Counted from the first letter of the stretch, positions 1-9,083 are shown. The stretch is DNA of 64,000 nt from Saprospiraceae bacterium (GCA_041392805.1 JAWKLJ010000002.1:2185001-2249000); one strand, 5' to 3'. The notes: generated by a model not told the origin, from the sequence alone. Numbers and translations: made by a program.

Positions 1-1278
1 AAAATGGATCAATTTAAAAAGGCGAAAAGTTGCACTATTTACGGGTAAGACAGCTGGATTATCCAAGATTTGAAGATGGTTTTCAATTGACCATTTTTTG
101 TTTTCTGAAGCACGGACTAGGGTGATGAAAACAATAGTTTTATATGCAGGATCTTTGTACGCATCTGTCTTTTCTAGTAATTTGAGGTCAGATTTGTTCA
201 ATTGGGTTTCATCTTTCAGGAGATAGGCAATGTATTTTGCATAATCTATTAAATGGGCATTGCCAACTAACTTTTGGAATTTTTCATAAAATGGCACTCC
301 TACACCATCATAGTTTTTTAGCGGATATAGGCCCCAAAAATCAAGATTCGCTTCTAATTTTTCTAGAAAGAAGGTAGAAAGCTTGCTATCAGAGATTAAT
401 TTCTCCAAATCTGACCTACATTCAACATCATAATACAATTGGAGCAATTTTTTGAAAAACTGGTTTGGGACCCTATCAATTTCACAATTTGCACCTGTTC
501 CTGAATTGGAAAAGCTCCATAAGTTTAACTCAGAATAAGTATCATCATAATCATCTTTCTTTTCAGAAAAAAGTTTTAAGGCCTTTAGTAAATAAGTCCC
601 TTTATTAAAGTCTTTAATATTTTCAATTGATTTGCCTTCCGCAGTAAGGTCAATTTCGGCCAAAACACGTTTAGTGCTTTCTTCGATAAAGTCTTTGCTA
701 AACTTGAAGTTTGTACTATCAAATAATAGAATACCTCCTTTATAAATCAAGGCTGAAAAAGGTAGGAACTGAATAATGACTAAACAAATAGGGTGAATGC
801 TTATACCAAACTTTGCTTGTGGTAATGCTTGGGCATCCGAACCTAGAGCGCCGATTAATGGAAACCAACAACGATTAATGGTTTTGTCTTTGCCCTGAAT
901 TTTTTCAGCAGGGTACTTAATCTTGTTTAATACCTTTTCATAAATTGCTTCAAAAGTAGTTTGGAATTTCAACCCTGAAATCTCACAGGTTTTTTCTCCA
1001 TCCGTTTCATGGTTTTCAAGTATATACTCGATCAACCCTTTAAAGATTTTTTCACCGTATTCCTTATCATTTAAAAGTGGCCCATTCCGAGTGAAAAGCA
1101 TGGAGTAACTTTTCATACGTGTGAAAAGGTTCCAAATCTCATATTTTTTATAAATGCCTTCAATTAATTGAGGGGTAATTTCTTGAACAGTTCGTGTATT
1201 TCCTAAAACTTCAATAGTTTGTAAGGCATTATTCAAAAAGGCAGAACCTGTATAGCTATTAAATATTGGTTTTTGCAT
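1..1278 (-). CDS. Type I-B CRISPR Cas8-like protein (Cst1/Cas8a1 group), partial
   Basis: The frame is open from an ATG at 1278 to the left edge, giving 426 codons; the C-terminus lies outside the window. The N-terminus reads MQKPIFNSYTGSAFLNNAL. A segment near residues 120-180 has WFPLIGALGSDAQALPQAKF followed by HPICLVIIQFLPF and a hydrophobic ALIYKGGILLF stretch. This matches the layout I know for Cst1-type Cas8 large subunits (a W-P-L-I-G block, then a Cys-containing block, then LYKG). Cas8 subunits form part of Cascade and help recognise the PAM and target DNA. The gene starts 40 bp after the cas6 stop on the same strand, so cas6 and cas8 are probably cotranscribed; cas7, cas5 and cas3 would be expected beyond the left edge. 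The assignment rests on these motifs and on the cas6 neighbour. Confidence 0.72.
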   Translation of the reverse strand, partial: MQKPIFNSYTGSAFLNNALQTIEVLGNTRTVQEITPQLIEGIYKKYEIWNLFTRMKSYSMLFTRNGPLLNDKEYGEKIFKGLIEYILENHETDGEKTCEISGLKFQTTFEAIYEKVLNKIKYPAEKIQGKDKTINRCWFPLIGALGSDAQALPQAKFGISIHPICLVIIQFLPFSALIYKGGILLFDSTNFKFSKDFIEESTKRVLAEIDLTAEGKSIENIKDFNKGTYLLKALKLFSEKKDDYDDTYSELNLWSFSNSGTGANCEIDRVPNQFFKKLLQLYYDVECRSDLEKLISDSKLSTFFLEKLEANLDFWGLYPLKNYDGVGVPFYEKFQKLVGNAHLIDYAKYIAYLLKDETQLNKSDLKLLEKTDAYKDPAYKTIVFITLVRASENKKWSIENHLQILDNPAVLPVNSATFRLFKLIHF

Positions 1279-1318
1279 TTTACATCTGGTTTAGGAGGTA
1301 GTTTTATGTTTATTCAAG

Positions 1319-2104
1319 TTAATTTAAAGGATTTTTAAACACCACTCCCATCCCCATCCCCAAGCCCGAATTCTTCTCCCCAAAGCCCGCATAATAGCCC
1401 AACTCCATCAATTCCACGGGGGCAGTCAACTCAAAATCAAAGAGATAGGCTTTTACTTCGATGTCTTTTAATCGAAACAATTTTGGGCGGGGGCTTGATA
1501 GGAGTTTAAAGCCGAAGGGCTCTTCCAAAGTATGGTCTGATGGACCGGCACTAATGCCTTGTTTAGCCCGTTGTTTACGGATTAAATTTTGGGAGAACAA
1601 GGCACCATAGTTAGCCGCCTCTGGTGAAAGGTATTGCGGGTGTTTTTCGCTGGCTACATCATGGCTAATGCACAATGGGGTAAGCAAACGAAAAGTCATG
1701 GTGGGCTGAAAGGACTGCCTGGGTAAGGTTTCCAATGCCACTACCTCAAAGTTTACGCTGAAACGACCATCACCTAGCGAAAAATGTTGATTTTGGAAAA
1801 GGCCAATCACAAAATGCTCTAGCGCTTTATCCACAAAAAAGGAAAGGTCTAGTCTGGTTGGTCCTTGCGATAAAATAAAAGTGCCATTTTTTTTATCTAC
1901 TTCATATCGTTGGGGAAGGAGGGGACCAAAACAGAAAAGTTTATATTTTTTTCCACCATAATCAAAGCCATTTTCATGCAACCAATTGGCAAATACCGGA
2001 TTTGCTTTTTCCAGGGTCCGATAAATCCAAGCAGAAATAAAATACGCATAATTGATAGGGATGGCTGCGCCTGGGGGATGTTGTAAAATTAATTTTAAAC
2101 GCAT
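1319..2104 (-). CDS. cas6: CRISPR-associated endoribonuclease Cas6
   Basis: The 261-residue protein has the length and fold signature of Cas6: an N-terminal beta-rich ferredoxin-like part (MRLKLILQHPPG start) and the family's glycine-rich C-terminal loop, here GFGEKNSGLGMGMGVV near residues 240-256. Cas6 cuts the repeat of the pre-crRNA and usually stays bound to the crRNA 3' hairpin. A candidate general-base histidine is not obvious without alignment; H24-type positions are absent and Tyr/His residues around 19-30 should be examined. It lies between the WYL regulator (71 bp upstream) and the Cas8-like gene (40 bp downstream), all on the minus strand. No CRISPR array is visible in this window, so the array is presumably to the left. 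Confidence 0.88.
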   Translation of the reverse strand: MRLKLILQHPPGAAIPINYAYFISAWIYRTLEKANPVFANWLHENGFDYGGKKYKLFCFGPLLPQRYEVDKKNGTFILSQGPTRLDLSFFVDKALEHFVIGLFQNQHFSLGDGRFSVNFEVVALETLPRQSFQPTMTFRLLTPLCISHDVASEKHPQYLSPEAANYGALFSQNLIRKQRAKQGISAGPSDHTLEEPFGFKLLSSPRPKLFRLKDIEVKAYLFDFELTAPVELMELGYYAGFGEKNSGLGMGMGVVFKNPLN

Positions 2105-2175
2105 AGGTCTTTTTTTTTCTTTTACAAAGATGGATGGGGTGGGGGTGAATTAGCTTCCCTCCCCCTCAAAAAAAA

Positions 2176-3105
2176 TTAAAAACTGAGTGTATTTATTTTT
2201 TGGACCTCTTTTCGGAGGTGTTCTTTGAGTGATTCCGGGTGGACAATTTCGACGAGTTGGTGGTGGAAACCCAGGATGAAATTGGTTAGTCCCAGGAATT
2301 TGTGATTGACCATGCATTGAAAATCGTAGACATCAATTTCTTCCGATTCTACAATGGAGCCTTTGGTTTGCGGAAAGCGTTCAATTAGTTCATTGTAAGC
2401 ACCGATCTTTAGTCGGATATGGACAGAAACCTGGTTGTCATCCACAATCCTGAAGGGGTCTGTCCGCATCACATAATGGTGGCCTTCAAATTGCCAATTT
2501 TCTTCCTTTAGTTCCACCCTGTGGAACCTGGAGATCCGAAAATGGCGCAGTTCTTTTTTTTGTATATCAAAAGCCTGGAGGGTATCTTCTGGCGGGCTAA
2601 TATGAAAAGGCTCAACATGCCTATCCTCAATGACATTGCTGTTGGAGGACCGATAATCATGCAGCACCACTTGTTTTTTCTCTTCTTTTGCCTGGATGAT
2701 TAGGTCTACTTTGGTGAGATATGGCCGACGCAGGTAGGCATGGCCCAGTCGCCGAAAGTCGTAAAGTGATGCCAGTTTTTGCTTTAGTTTTTCTCCGCTT
2801 TTGGAGTGAGCAGCAATTTGATCAATGGCTTGGTAAAGCAGGGCCTGATCTTCTTCAGAAAAATGAAGCAGGTTTTTTAATTGTTTATAAGGCTTGTTTT
2901 GGACAAATCTATAACGGTATTTTTCATCCCTTTCAACGAGGAAACCGGCATTTTTGAGGTCCCTAAAGTCATTTTTGATGGTATCTTCATGCACATCATA
3001 GATATCTGCTAGTTGCTTCTTGGTATACCCAAAAGGATGGTCCAATAAGGCCTGCATAATCCGTAGTATTCGGTGCTTGGCTGGATATTCGGATTCTTTT
3101 TTCAT
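2176..3105 (-). CDS. HTH-WYL domain transcriptional regulator next to cas6
   Basis: The 309-residue protein has a DeoR/HTH_11-like winged helix at about residues 8-60 (AKHRILRIMQALL ... VHEDTIKNDFRDLKNAGF) and a WYL domain at about 140-230 (QVVLHDYRSSNSN, RHVEPFHISP). A C-terminal WCX-like extension ends at 309. WYL regulators sense ligands, possibly nucleic acids or nucleotides, and are frequent partners of CRISPR-Cas and other defence loci. It is the first gene of the left-running cas operon, so it may control cas6-cas8 expression. The start ATG at 3105 follows an intergenic region with no other gene. The family assignment is firm; the regulatory target is inferred from position. Confidence 0.85.
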   Translation of the reverse strand: MKKESEYPAKHRILRIMQALLDHPFGYTKKQLADIYDVHEDTIKNDFRDLKNAGFLVERDEKYRYRFVQNKPYKQLKNLLHFSEEDQALLYQAIDQIAAHSKSGEKLKQKLASLYDFRRLGHAYLRRPYLTKVDLIIQAKEEKKQVVLHDYRSSNSNVIEDRHVEPFHISPPEDTLQAFDIQKKELRHFRISRFHRVELKEENWQFEGHHYVMRTDPFRIVDDNQVSVHIRLKIGAYNELIERFPQTKGSIVESEEIDVYDFQCMVNHKFLGLTNFILGFHHQLVEIVHPESLKEHLRKEVQKINTLSF

Positions 3106-3747
3106 AGCGATGCATTAGCAAGTTGTGGTTTAATAAATTAAGCCTAGTAAACATTATGCGTTTACCGAAAACCTTAATAAATCCTGATTTTACATCTTGT
3201 TTAGGCAGATTATTGCTCAGCTGTACATGCGCTTTGAAGGGTAGAACTCGTTTTTATTTTAATAAATGTACTCATTTTTACGAATGTAAGGGTAAAAGTG
3301 TTGCGATAAAAAGATGGGGCGGGTGGTTTTTTTGGGCGGGTGTTTTTTTTTGGGCGGGTGGTTTTTTTGGGACGCGGAGTTATTGGAGGTGGAGAGGTAA
3401 TGGAGGTTTGGCTGGAGGTTTTTTTGGGGGGGGACGTGAAGGGTTGGGGCAAGCCCCAGAGACACAGCCGCCATTGAAATTGCCATTGAATTTGCCTTGC
3501 CATTGAAATTGCCATTGCCATTGAATTTGAAATTGCCATTGAATTTGTTATTGCCCTTGCCCTTGCCATTAAAAAGTGTCTCATTCACGAGCGGACACGA
3601 ATGATTTTCCTCCAATACCTCTGTTGCTCCAATACCTCTCCGTCCCCAAAAAAGCCAAGCCTCCAAAAAAAGCCAAGCCCCTCCAAAAACAACCTAGTCT
3701 GACCCGCAGCGCAGGGAAAAGTCCGTACCTTTGACAAAACGTTAAAC
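3106..3747. repeat. Gene-free region with simple-sequence runs
   Basis: I see no credible gene here. At about 3317-3440 a T-run/GGGCGGGTGG unit is repeated three times and then becomes G-rich. At about 3467-3545 a 6-bp based GCCATT/GAAATT repeat runs on. Reading frames through this DNA give only low-complexity peptides (GNFNGN-type), which I treat as artefacts. The promoters of the left-running WYL-cas operon and the right-running BNR gene should lie at the two ends of the region. Confidence 0.6.
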
Positions 3748-5169
3748 ATGAACAAGTCCTATCTGCCTATTTTTTGCATTTTATTATTGAGTTATGGGCC
3801 GGCAATTGCCCAAACAGCGCCACTTAGTCGATCCAACCAGCAAATAGATGGCTACCGAGGTATTTGGTTTACCCTGGGGCAATTTTATGAATATGGGGAT
3901 AAATACTCGGGAGGGTTGGGGACTTATACGGCTAAACATGCTCCTTTGGCCATTTATGCGCCGGCGGTTGACAAAACCTTTTTTGTATATGGAGGAACGA
4001 CGAAAAAGAAAGAGAAGCATCTGTTGTGTATGATTGGGGTGTATGATCATGCCAGGCAATTGGTGTCAAAACCGACGGTAGTCTATGACAAAATGGGGGT
4101 GGATGATCCGCATGATAATCCGAGCTTGCTGATCGATAAGGAGGGCTTCATTTGGGTCTTTGTGAGCGGGCGAGGGCAGAAGCGGCCGGGCTTTAAGTAC
4201 CGAAGTGTGGCGCCATATAGCATTGCTGCATTTGAGCAAATCACAGAGGAGGAGATGACTTATCCGCAACCCTGGTACATCGAGGGAAAAGGCTTTTTCC
4301 ATTTCTTCACCAAGTATACGGGGGTACGGGAATTGTATGTTGAAACGAGTCCGGATGGAAGGGCCTGGACGGAAGACAAAAAGCTGGCAGGTATCGTTGC
4401 GCAGCCGGGGGAGAAGAGTGGACATTACCAGGTGAGTAATCATTGGAGGGATAAGGTGGTTACTTTTTTTAGCCGTCACCCGAATGGGAATGTGGATCAG
4501 CGGACGGATTTGTATTATTTGCAGACGACCGATTTTGGTGAAAGTTGGACTACGGCGGATTTGACGCCCATTGATTTGCCGGTGACCAAAACGGATGCTA
4601 AGGCTTTGGTGATCGATTATGCTGGGATGGGCAAAAATGTGTATTTAAAAGATGTTGCCTTTGATGGAGAAGGGAATCCCATTTGTTTGTATTTAACCAG
4701 TGGCGGACATGAGCCTGGTCCGCAGAATGATCCTCGGGAATGGCGGGTTAGCCATTGGACCGAGGGCGCCTGGCGGACCTCCGTCATCACCACCTCTGAT
4801 CACAATTACGACATGGGCAGCCTCTGGGTAGCGGATGACCAATGGATGGTGGTCGCCCCTACCCGAAACGAACCGCAGTTGTATGGCGGCGGTGGGGAGA
4901 TCGAGATGTGGGTAAGTGAAGACAATGGGCAAACCTGGGCGAAAAAAATGGCGGTGACGCAAAATAGTCGTTACAATGCTAATTATGTGCGGCGGGTGGT
5001 TGATGGCCGCAATCCTTTTTTGTACTTCTGGGCGGATGGCCATCCTGGTAAACAAAGTAAGTCGCAGCTTTTTTTTGGAGATAGCCAAGGACATGTTTGG
5101 CGATTACCTTATCGGATGAGGAAGGGGTGGACAAGGGCAAAGGGGGGAGGGGCTTTGGGCAAGGGATAG
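3748..5169 (+). CDS. Secreted BNR-repeat (sialidase-like beta-propeller) protein
   Basis: The protein has 473 residues with an N-terminal signal peptide (MNKSYLPIFCILLLSYGPAIAQ). It shows BNR-4 family features: YRGIWFTLGQ near residue 37, repeated Asp-box-like turns such as SPDGRAWTED and SEDNGQTWAKK, and the conserved DPHDNPSLLIDKEGFIWVF block near 120. Such proteins are exported carbohydrate-active or carbohydrate-binding propellers; the substrate cannot be read from sequence. The last 15 or so residues (RKGWTRAKGGGALGKG) are low in complexity and merge into the REP-like repeats that follow, so the true C-terminus may have been extended by repeat DNA. It appears monocistronic. Confidence 0.8.
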   Translation: MNKSYLPIFCILLLSYGPAIAQTAPLSRSNQQIDGYRGIWFTLGQFYEYGDKYSGGLGTYTAKHAPLAIYAPAVDKTFFVYGGTTKKKEKHLLCMIGVYDHARQLVSKPTVVYDKMGVDDPHDNPSLLIDKEGFIWVFVSGRGQKRPGFKYRSVAPYSIAAFEQITEEEMTYPQPWYIEGKGFFHFFTKYTGVRELYVETSPDGRAWTEDKKLAGIVAQPGEKSGHYQVSNHWRDKVVTFFSRHPNGNVDQRTDLYYLQTTDFGESWTTADLTPIDLPVTKTDAKALVIDYAGMGKNVYLKDVAFDGEGNPICLYLTSGGHEPGPQNDPREWRVSHWTEGAWRTSVITTSDHNYDMGSLWVADDQWMVVAPTRNEPQLYGGGGEIEMWVSEDNGQTWAKKMAVTQNSRYNANYVRRVVDGRNPFLYFWADGHPGKQSKSQLFFGDSQGHVWRLPYRMRKGWTRAKGGGALGKG

Positions 5170-5309
5170 GGTGGCGTCATGGGTGGGGGCGTCATGGGTG
5201 GAGGCGTCACTTCTTGCAGGGGTATGGCTGGGGTGGAAGCGACACCTCTGGCGGGGTGGGGGCGTCATGGGTGGAGGCGTCACTTCTGGCGGGGTGGGGG
5301 CTCATTTCC
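5170..5309. repeat. REP-like tandem units, left of the RAYT gene
   Basis: GC-rich units of the type GGCGTCATGGGTGGAGGCG with a GTCACTTC ... GAAGCGACACC inverted pair are repeated here and overlap the 3' end of the RAYT gene. The same unit, in the same orientation, forms the array at 6091-6360 on the other side of that gene. Each unit can fold into an imperfect hairpin, as REP/BIME elements do. Confidence 0.8.
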
Positions 5310-5988
5310 CGTCTTCTTCAATCTCTAGCTGTGAGATTTGATCGAAGTTTGCGCCTAGTTGATGAAATTGGATAAAAGCTTTCCGGCCGCCATACCACTC
5401 TAAAACCTCTTCTCTAAGTAAATGGGTTGGTTCGGTGGAAAGAAAAATGGGGAAGGAGCTCCAGGGATAGTTTGCAAAATCAGCTGTAATTTTATGTTTT
5501 TTTGGATTGGAATGAATGTAATATATTAGATGGGTAAAGTGCTTTTCATTTTGAACTTCTAAACGTTTAAATGGTCGGTGAAATAAGTTGCCCTTTCTTT
5601 TATGACGATCATTGAATACGATGGCGTATGAAGTAAATAGTCGAAGATGCTGGTTTTCTAGTATTTTATGTGCGGTTCTATCTTCTGGACGGGATTCTAA
5701 GAAGGCAATTTGTGATTTGGTTCTGGTCCCTGGTTTTAGGCTTTCAATATAAGATTCAATGTCTTCTATGCTTTTGACTTTTATCATAAAATGAAAATGG
5801 TTTGGTAATAGGCAATATGCATAGGAATATACAAATGGTGAAATAAATTGAAGGTATCTTTTGAGGAAGAATTCTCGGTCTTCATTCGATCGAAAGAGTA
5901 GTTCTCGGTTATTTGTACGATTGAAGACGTGATATATTTTGTCTGCCTGAAGGAGAGCGTAAAAATTAGGTTTTTGCTGGTCTTGCAT
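5302..5988 (-). CDS. REP-associated tyrosine transposase (RAYT, Y1_Tnp / IS200-like)
   Basis: The 228-residue protein has the Y1 transposase (HUH) layout: HVFNRTNNRELLF near residue 20, the HUH pair in LPNHFHFMIKV near 62-72, and the C-terminal YYIHSNPKKHK segment that carries the catalytic tyrosine. RAYTs act on single-stranded REP hairpins and are usually immobile, single-copy chromosomal genes. The gene is bracketed by homologous hairpin-forming repeats at 5170-5309 and 6091-6360, which is the classical RAYT-REP arrangement. No IS200/IS605 tnpB is nearby. The stop codon lies within the left repeat array. Confidence 0.88.
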   Translation of the reverse strand: MQDQQKPNFYALLQADKIYHVFNRTNNRELLFRSNEDREFFLKRYLQFISPFVYSYAYCLLPNHFHFMIKVKSIEDIESYIESLKPGTRTKSQIAFLESRPEDRTAHKILENQHLRLFTSYAIVFNDRHKRKGNLFHRPFKRLEVQNEKHFTHLIYYIHSNPKKHKITADFANYPWSSFPIFLSTEPTHLLREEVLEWYGGRKAFIQFHQLGANFDQISQLEIEEDGK

Positions 5989-6090
5989 AGTTGCTTATTG
6001 GGGCTAAAATAATAAAATTCTTAGTGTGTGGGGTGTTTTATTTGCTTAATTAAGGCTTTTTTTAGGGGTTCTGCTTTAGGGGGATGGCTC

Positions 6091-6360
6091 TGGCGGGGTG
6101 TGGCGTCATGGGTTAGGGCGTCATGGGTGGAGGCGTCACTTCTTACGGGGGTGTGGCTGGGGTGGAAGCGACACCTCTGGCGGGGTGTGGCGTCATGGGT
6201 TAGGGCGTCATGGGTGGAGGCGTCACTTCTTGCTGGGTGTGGCTGGGGTGGAAGCGACGCCTCTGGCGGGGTGTGGCGTCATGGGTTAGGGCGTCATGGG
6301 TGGAGGCGTCACTTCTTGCTGGGTGTGGCTAGGGTGGAAGCGACACCTCTGGCGGGGTGA
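6091..6360. repeat. Array of three 86-87-bp REP-like units, right of the RAYT gene
   Basis: Units begin with TGGCGGGGTGTGGCGTC at 6091, 6178, 6264 and (partial) 6350, giving periods of 87, 86 and 86 bp. Each contains AGGCGTCACTTC (first unit 6131-6142) and a near-complement GAAGCGACACCT (6165-6176), so each can form a hairpin of about 46 nt. In the second unit the 3' arm reads GAAGCGACGCCT, which restores one more base pair. Reading frames across the array encode only repeat peptides and are not genes. Confidence 0.85.
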
Positions 6361-6559
6361 AAATTTAACTGTTAATATTTTGTGTTTTGGCAAAATTTTA
6401 TTAAATTGTGGTATTGTTAATCAGGAATAAAAAAGGACTTATCTTGCTTCTTTGAAATTGATTAGGCTATAGCTATAATTCATTTTAATGTAGCAATTTT
6501 AATAGTCATATTTTTTACCCTTTCATTTTAATTTGAAAGAAGCCTACATCTTTTTTATT

Positions 6560-6823
6560 CTGCTAAACCAAAATGATATGCCTATGGAACCACCATACTC
6601 GTGTGAGGCAGCAGACGAAAGTTGGCTGCCTGAAACCAGTCAAAAAATAGAACGTATTTCTCGTTTTTAAAAACTTTCAGGTGTAATAGCATCCTATCAT
6701 GGTGCAAACACAACAAGAAATTGAAACATAAAAATATCGAGAACATTCGAATCTTTTATTCGTCTTTTGTTATGGCTCTATTTTTTGAGCAAAAAAGGTC
6801 AGGTATAGATACTTGACCTTTTT
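6560..6823 (+). ncRNA. Candidate structured small RNA of unknown family
   Basis: The 670-bp gap between the REP array and the cupin gene has no convincing gene except possibly a 30-codon frame at 6578-6670. Instead it shows RNA-like structure: a hairpin GGCAGC ... GCTGCC with a GAAA tetraloop near 6607-6631, a possible long-range helix CACCAT (about 6591) with ATGGTG (about 6699), and an intrinsic terminator at 6791-6823. The bounds given are approximate. I could not match it to 6S, tmRNA, RNase P or a riboswitch class by eye. The 30-residue peptide is an alternative explanation. Confidence 0.35.
6791..6823. terminator. Hairpin with A- and T-runs, bidirectional intrinsic terminator
   Basis: AAAAAAGGTCA and TTGACCTTTTTT flank a short loop, so the hairpin ends in a T-run on both strands. 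It lies upstream of the cupin gene and would end a transcript coming from 6560-6790. Confidence 0.7.
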
Positions 6824-7031
6824 TGTTTTGGTATCCGATCCTGGTAGGTTTTTGCCTTTCTACCAAACAATCGCTAACTTGAGCCCTCCATTACCTTTAA
6901 AACTCCACTACCTTCACGTCCAAAACTTTTCTGCCTACTTTGCTAAAATTTGGGATGAGTCATGTTTTATAATTCGGATGTTGAAAAATAGCGTATACTA
7001 TTTATCTTTAACCCAAATTGACTAAAGGCTT

Positions 7032-7391
7032 ATGATACAAAAGATTAACTGGGATGAGCTACCTGAGGAGCAGGTGAACCCGTCTATGACCAGAAGGATG
7101 GTCTATGGCGATAAGATCATGATTGTTAAAATGAAGTTCAAAGATGGCTTCAAGGTGCCTTTGCATGCGCATGAAAATGAGCAAATTTCTGAAGTTATTT
7201 CTGGTACGATTCGCTTTTGGTTTGGTGCGAACCAGGAGGAGGTACTGGATTTAGAGGCCGGTGAGTCTATTGTTATCCCGGGGAATCTTCCTCATGCTGC
7301 ACTCATGATTGGCGAAGTAGAAGCCATTGATACTTTTTCCCCTCCACGCCAAGACTGGATAGATGGTACGGATGACTATTTGAAAAAATAA
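7032..7391 (+). CDS. Small cupin-domain protein
   Basis: The 119-residue protein has the two cupin motifs: motif 1 at about residues 44-64 (PLHAHENEQISEVISGTIRF, with His-His-Glu metal ligands) and motif 2 at about 77-92 (GESIVIPGNLPHAALM, with the last metal-binding His). It is cytoplasmic, with no signal peptide. Stand-alone small cupins of this type bind a divalent metal and are often dioxygenases, isomerases or regulators; the substrate is not evident. It stands alone, convergent with the next gene. Confidence 0.8.
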   Translation: MIQKINWDELPEEQVNPSMTRRMVYGDKIMIVKMKFKDGFKVPLHAHENEQISEVISGTIRFWFGANQEEVLDLEAGESIVIPGNLPHAALMIGEVEAIDTFSPPRQDWIDGTDDYLKK

Positions 7392-7451
7392 CCATCTCTT
7401 TTGCTGGATCCGAGTAGGAGAATAGTAAATAACTATTGAAAATATATGATC

Positions 7452-9083
7452 CTACTTTTGGCGAGTAGATTGCATTGTAACTATTGGCACATACCCATAT
7501 TCTAATCCTTTGGGCGGGTTGACAATCAAGGCTTCATCCATACGTACCAACTGACCAATAGGCGGAGGAGCTATATAGTTTCTGTCGATGGGCCATTCTT
7601 GATGAATTTTTTCAATGAAACCCTGCAAGGCATTTTTTTTCTGTTCGGGCCAGTCAAACTGTTGAAAGACAGGTTGATCTATAAATTTATACCAATAGTA
7701 TTCCACGACGGAGCCATCCCTTAAGGTAACGGAAAAAGGCCCTGCAGCTGGTCCGGGGTTTTGCCATACACCTTCTTCAGGAGAGGTATAGGGCGGTCTT
7801 TTTTCCGCCAAAGGAAATTTCTTTTCGAGTAGTCCTGTCTCTTTGGGCACCTCTTTTGAGGGTACTGGGATCATCACACCATCGACTTCTTTGAAGTACT
7901 GCGGAAAGACACCTTTTTTAAATTTAGTGTGTTCACTCCATTGCAAACCAAAAATATTGGAGGCAAATACATCCGTATGAAATATCTCTTCTATTCCTGA
8001 AATCGGCTTCTCGGTTTGCCGGTATCTCGGCGCTTTTGTGCTGAGATCGGGTTTGTGTGCCCCTCCTTGGTCGAAAGTGCCCGAAGCAGATTTATGATCT
8101 TGTCTCCAGCTAAGTATCGCATCAAACAGGGCCTTTTTATTATAAAAGGTAAGGTCCTGAACCAGCAAGGCTTTACCGTTTTCATCTACAGGAAATTTTA
8201 GTTCCGGGATTTTGGTAAATAAGACGCCTTGTCGGTCCTTCGATTCAAAATGCGGAACCGTATTGATCTCCATCGCCCCTCCCCGAATAATACCAGGCCG
8301 GGCATCAAGTCCTCTTCCATTTATAATGGGATAATTTTTTGAGACCTTGCTCCAAGTCTCAGGTAAATAATAGGCGATCGGCCCCTTGAAATTTTCGGTA
8401 TTAATGAAGCAGGTCCAACTTTGATCGCCAGTCGGTGTTGTTTCTCCGTAAGCATCTGTAAAGGGCAAAGCCATGTAGGCATAGCCCATAAACGCCCCTT
8501 GCGGCTCACCTTCGAAGGTAAGTCCGTCCGGAGGGATCAATATCCGGTTGTGCAATTGAGCGATGCCAAGCCGGTCGGTCGGCAAAGTTTGGTCATCATA
8601 AAAAAAAGACCATCCAGGACTTGCTATTTCAAAATCGTAGCATTGAGCTGTTGCATTCATACTGAATTTTGGTGGCCCATAGCGATATTTATTACCTGCC
8701 CAATAACCCAGACCACCTTCCAGGGTTTGAAAAACATCCCGATAGGTAGGTCCTCTTGGATCCCAATTGTCTCTGGCATATGTGCCGACCGGGCAAAGCG
8801 GAATGTCCTCATTATCCGAATTATCAGGTATGATCCATGTACCCGGCAACCCGATCTGAAAATTGCCCAGCGGCTGATCTATTAATTGCCAGGCCGCTGT
8901 ATAAAAAGAAACCCCGGCACCATAACCGGGCGGCGACTTCGGAGAATCATAGGCAATATAGCCATGCAGGCCTTTCGAACCGAGTTGGATATTAGCTTCA
9001 AATGACTTATCCGTTGGGGATATAGTGTTACAAGTAAAAAGGAAAAAAAGAACGACTAAGAGCAGAATGGGTTTAGAATCCAT
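7452..9083 (-). CDS. Predicted lipoprotein of unknown function
   Basis: I do not recognise the family. The ATG at 9083 is preferred over one at 9125 because it places a short charged end and hydrophobic core (MDSKPILLLVVLFFLFTC) just before a lipobox-like LFTC, giving a 543-residue lipoprotein. The body is rich in Gly, Pro, Trp and Tyr (for example GGLGYWAGNKYRYGPPKF and WSFFYDDQTLPTDRLG) with no catalytic motif that I can name; it looks like an extracytoplasmic all-beta protein. Neighbours give no functional clue. Confidence 0.6.
   Translation of the reverse strand: MDSKPILLLVVLFFLFTCNTISPTDKSFEANIQLGSKGLHGYIAYDSPKSPPGYGAGVSFYTAAWQLIDQPLGNFQIGLPGTWIIPDNSDNEDIPLCPVGTYARDNWDPRGPTYRDVFQTLEGGLGYWAGNKYRYGPPKFSMNATAQCYDFEIASPGWSFFYDDQTLPTDRLGIAQLHNRILIPPDGLTFEGEPQGAFMGYAYMALPFTDAYGETTPTGDQSWTCFINTENFKGPIAYYLPETWSKVSKNYPIINGRGLDARPGIIRGGAMEINTVPHFESKDRQGVLFTKIPELKFPVDENGKALLVQDLTFYNKKALFDAILSWRQDHKSASGTFDQGGAHKPDLSTKAPRYRQTEKPISGIEEIFHTDVFASNIFGLQWSEHTKFKKGVFPQYFKEVDGVMIPVPSKEVPKETGLLEKKFPLAEKRPPYTSPEEGVWQNPGPAAGPFSVTLRDGSVVEYYWYKFIDQPVFQQFDWPEQKKNALQGFIEKIHQEWPIDRNYIAPPPIGQLVRMDEALIVNPPKGLEYGYVPIVTMQSTRQK

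Noticed and set aside
3123..3666. Several reading frames on both strands across the G-rich and GCCATT-repeat region
   Set aside because: They translate to low-complexity peptides (GNFNGN, GWFFWAG types), overlap one another and follow the DNA repeat period.
6028..6360. Frames of 63-110 codons encoding repeated VEASLL / GWGGSDTSGG peptides
   Set aside because: They are translations of the 86-bp REP-like array and have no independent signs of coding.
6091..6360. Possible CRISPR array
   Set aside because: The units are 86-87 bp and directly tandem with no unique spacers of constant length; the RAYT gene explains them.
6560..6790. 6S RNA, tmRNA or riboswitch assignment for the structured stretch
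   Set aside because: I could not match the conserved cores of these classes by eye, so only a generic RNA candidate is given.
6813..7025. 70-codon frame before the cupin gene
   Set aside because: It starts inside the terminator T-run, has no protein-like pattern and ends just before a better gene.
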